6,718 bases of DNA. Source: Bacteroidota bacterium. GTDB lineage: Bacteria; Bacteroidota; Bacteroidia; NS11-12g; UBA955. Positions 5,796-6,718 of this stretch are shown here, piece after piece. Under the pieces are notes generated by a model that worked only from the letters and a program-made list of their open reading frames with translations, was not told where the DNA came from and did not search any database. The position numbers and the translations under genes were made by a program. Each line of letters starts with the position of its first letter. The first letter of the stretch is position 1. Where the stretch lies: contig CANFUB010000144.1 of NCBI GenBank assembly GCA_947450015.1, positions 1 to 6,718 on the forward strand, in the 5' to 3' direction.

Positions 5796-6718
5796 ATGAA
5801 TTATACCCTCAACCAATTGCAGATATTTTTAAAAATTGTACAAACACAAAGTGTGACAAAGGCTGCCGAGGCACTGCACCTCACCCAGCCAGCGGTTTCT
5901 ATTCAACTAAAAAATTTCCAAGACCAATTCGAAATACCGCTCACCGAAGTGTTAGGTCGTAAAATTTATATCACCGATTTTGGAAAAGAACTAGCGGTAG
6001 CGGCCGAAAATATTCTCAACCAAGTGTATGCCATCAATTATAAAACCGCTGCCTACAAGGGTCAACTAACAGGTCGACTTAAGCTATCCGTTGTATCCAC
6101 TGGTAAATACGTGATGCCCTATTTCTTGGCCGATTTCATCCAAGAACACCAGGGCATAGAATTATTGATGGATGTTACCAACAAACAAAAAGTAATTGAG
6201 AGTTTAGAAAACAATGAAGTAGATTTTGCATTGGTTTCGCTTTTGCCCGACGCACTGAATTTCGAAAAAATAGACCTCTTACAAAACAAATTGTTCTTGG
6301 TTGGTCCGGCCCACCCCAAGCTACCTAAACGCACTGGCACAAAAGCCATATTCAACGACCTGCCACTCATCTTTCGTGAAAAAGGTTCGGGCACCCGCCA
6401 AACCATGGAGCGATTTATTGATCAACAGCATTTAACGGTACTCAAAAAAATGGAGCTCACCTCGAATGAAGCCGTGAAACAAGCTTTACTTGCGGGCCTA
6501 GGCTATTCCATAATGCCTTTAATTGGCATACGCAACGAGCTGCACAACCACACCCTACAGATTATCCCTGTGAAAGGTTTACCGATTAAAACCACTTGGC
6601 GACTCATATGGCTGAAAGGCAAAAAACATTCACCTGCAGCCTTGGCTTACTTGGAATACTTGAAAAAAGAAAAAGCAAGTATTGTACATGAGAAGTTTAG
6701 TTGGTACGAGCAGTATTA
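5796..6718 (+). CDS. LysR-type transcriptional regulator, CbbR-like (3' end cut by window edge)
   Basis: Open from the ATG at 5796 to the right edge: 307 codons with no stop, ending in a partial codon TA. LysR proteins are about 300 residues, so nearly all of it is present. Residues 1-65 are the winged helix-turn-helix: LNQLQIFLKIVQTQSVTKAAEALHL, the recognition-helix segment TQPAVSIQLKNF (30-41), and GRKIYITDFGKEL (54-66). The linker helix follows to about 88, then the effector-binding domain begins with GRLKLSVVSTGKYVMPYFLADF (93-114). REKGSGTRQTMERF (194-207), EAVKQALLAGLGYSIMPL (225-242) and GLPIKTTWRLIW (261-272) are like those of CbbR and related carbon-metabolism regulators. There is no signal or membrane segment. 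It is the only rightward gene and diverges from the small-membrane-protein operon. Targets could be the adjacent operon, itself, or the carbonic anhydrase/SbtA unit. LysR identity is firm; the CbbR-like subgroup is a judgement by eye. Confidence 0.92.
   Translation, partial: MNYTLNQLQIFLKIVQTQSVTKAAEALHLTQPAVSIQLKNFQDQFEIPLTEVLGRKIYITDFGKELAVAAENILNQVYAINYKTAAYKGQLTGRLKLSVVSTGKYVMPYFLADFIQEHQGIELLMDVTNKQKVIESLENNEVDFALVSLLPDALNFEKIDLLQNKLFLVGPAHPKLPKRTGTKAIFNDLPLIFREKGSGTRQTMERFIDQQHLTVLKKMELTSNEAVKQALLAGLGYSIMPLIGIRNELHNHTLQIIPVKGLPIKTTWRLIWLKGKKHSPAALAYLEYLKKEKASIVHEKFSWYEQY

Noticed and set aside
6119..6406. Leftward 95-codon open frame
   Set aside because: It lies wholly opposite the LysR effector-binding domain, which has clear family motifs; the leftward product has none.

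Overview
The window looks like chromosomal DNA of a Bacteroidetes (Bacteroidota) bacterium. The support is low G+C with A/T-rich gaps, start codons preceded by A-rich stretches instead of Shine-Dalgarno sequences, a match to the Bacteroidetes -7 promoter element (TATCTTTG) before the one rightward gene, a carbonic anhydrase made as a lipoprotein, and a dihydroorotase whose DDQVHFREPGLTHKG motif I associate with this phylum. No RNA gene, mobile element or CRISPR array was seen.

Layout from left to right. (1) Positions 1-197 and 246-992, both leftward: the N-terminus of an SbtA-type sodium/bicarbonate symporter, preceded in transcription order by a beta-class carbonic anhydrase with a lipoprotein signal. 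Together they form an inorganic-carbon uptake unit. (2) Positions 993-1175: an A/T-rich gap holding a clear inverted repeat (1027-1051), the likely control region of that unit. (3) Positions 1176-5725 (or 5752): seven tightly packed leftward genes that look like one operon. In transcription order they are a small two-helix membrane protein, a second small membrane protein with an Asn-rich tail, the long-form isocitrate dehydrogenase, an 80-residue coiled-coil protein, a 57-residue membrane protein, a DUF6671-like protein with C-terminal cysteine pairs, and dihydroorotase (pyrC). (4) Position 5796 to the right edge: a divergent LysR-type regulator of CbbR-like character, running off the window just as it appears to end.

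How the parts may work together (inference). The surface or periplasmic carbonic anhydrase and SbtA would supply bicarbonate, which a heterotroph uses in carboxylations and in carbamoyl phosphate synthesis, the entry to the pyrimidine pathway in which PyrC acts. CbbR/CcmR/CmpR-type LysR regulators often control inorganic-carbon genes. The same 9-bp palindrome (TGTAATACA) lies in front of both the carbonic anhydrase gene and the lysR gene, which suggests one regulator may act at both ends of the window. This link is the most interesting hypothesis here and is unproven.
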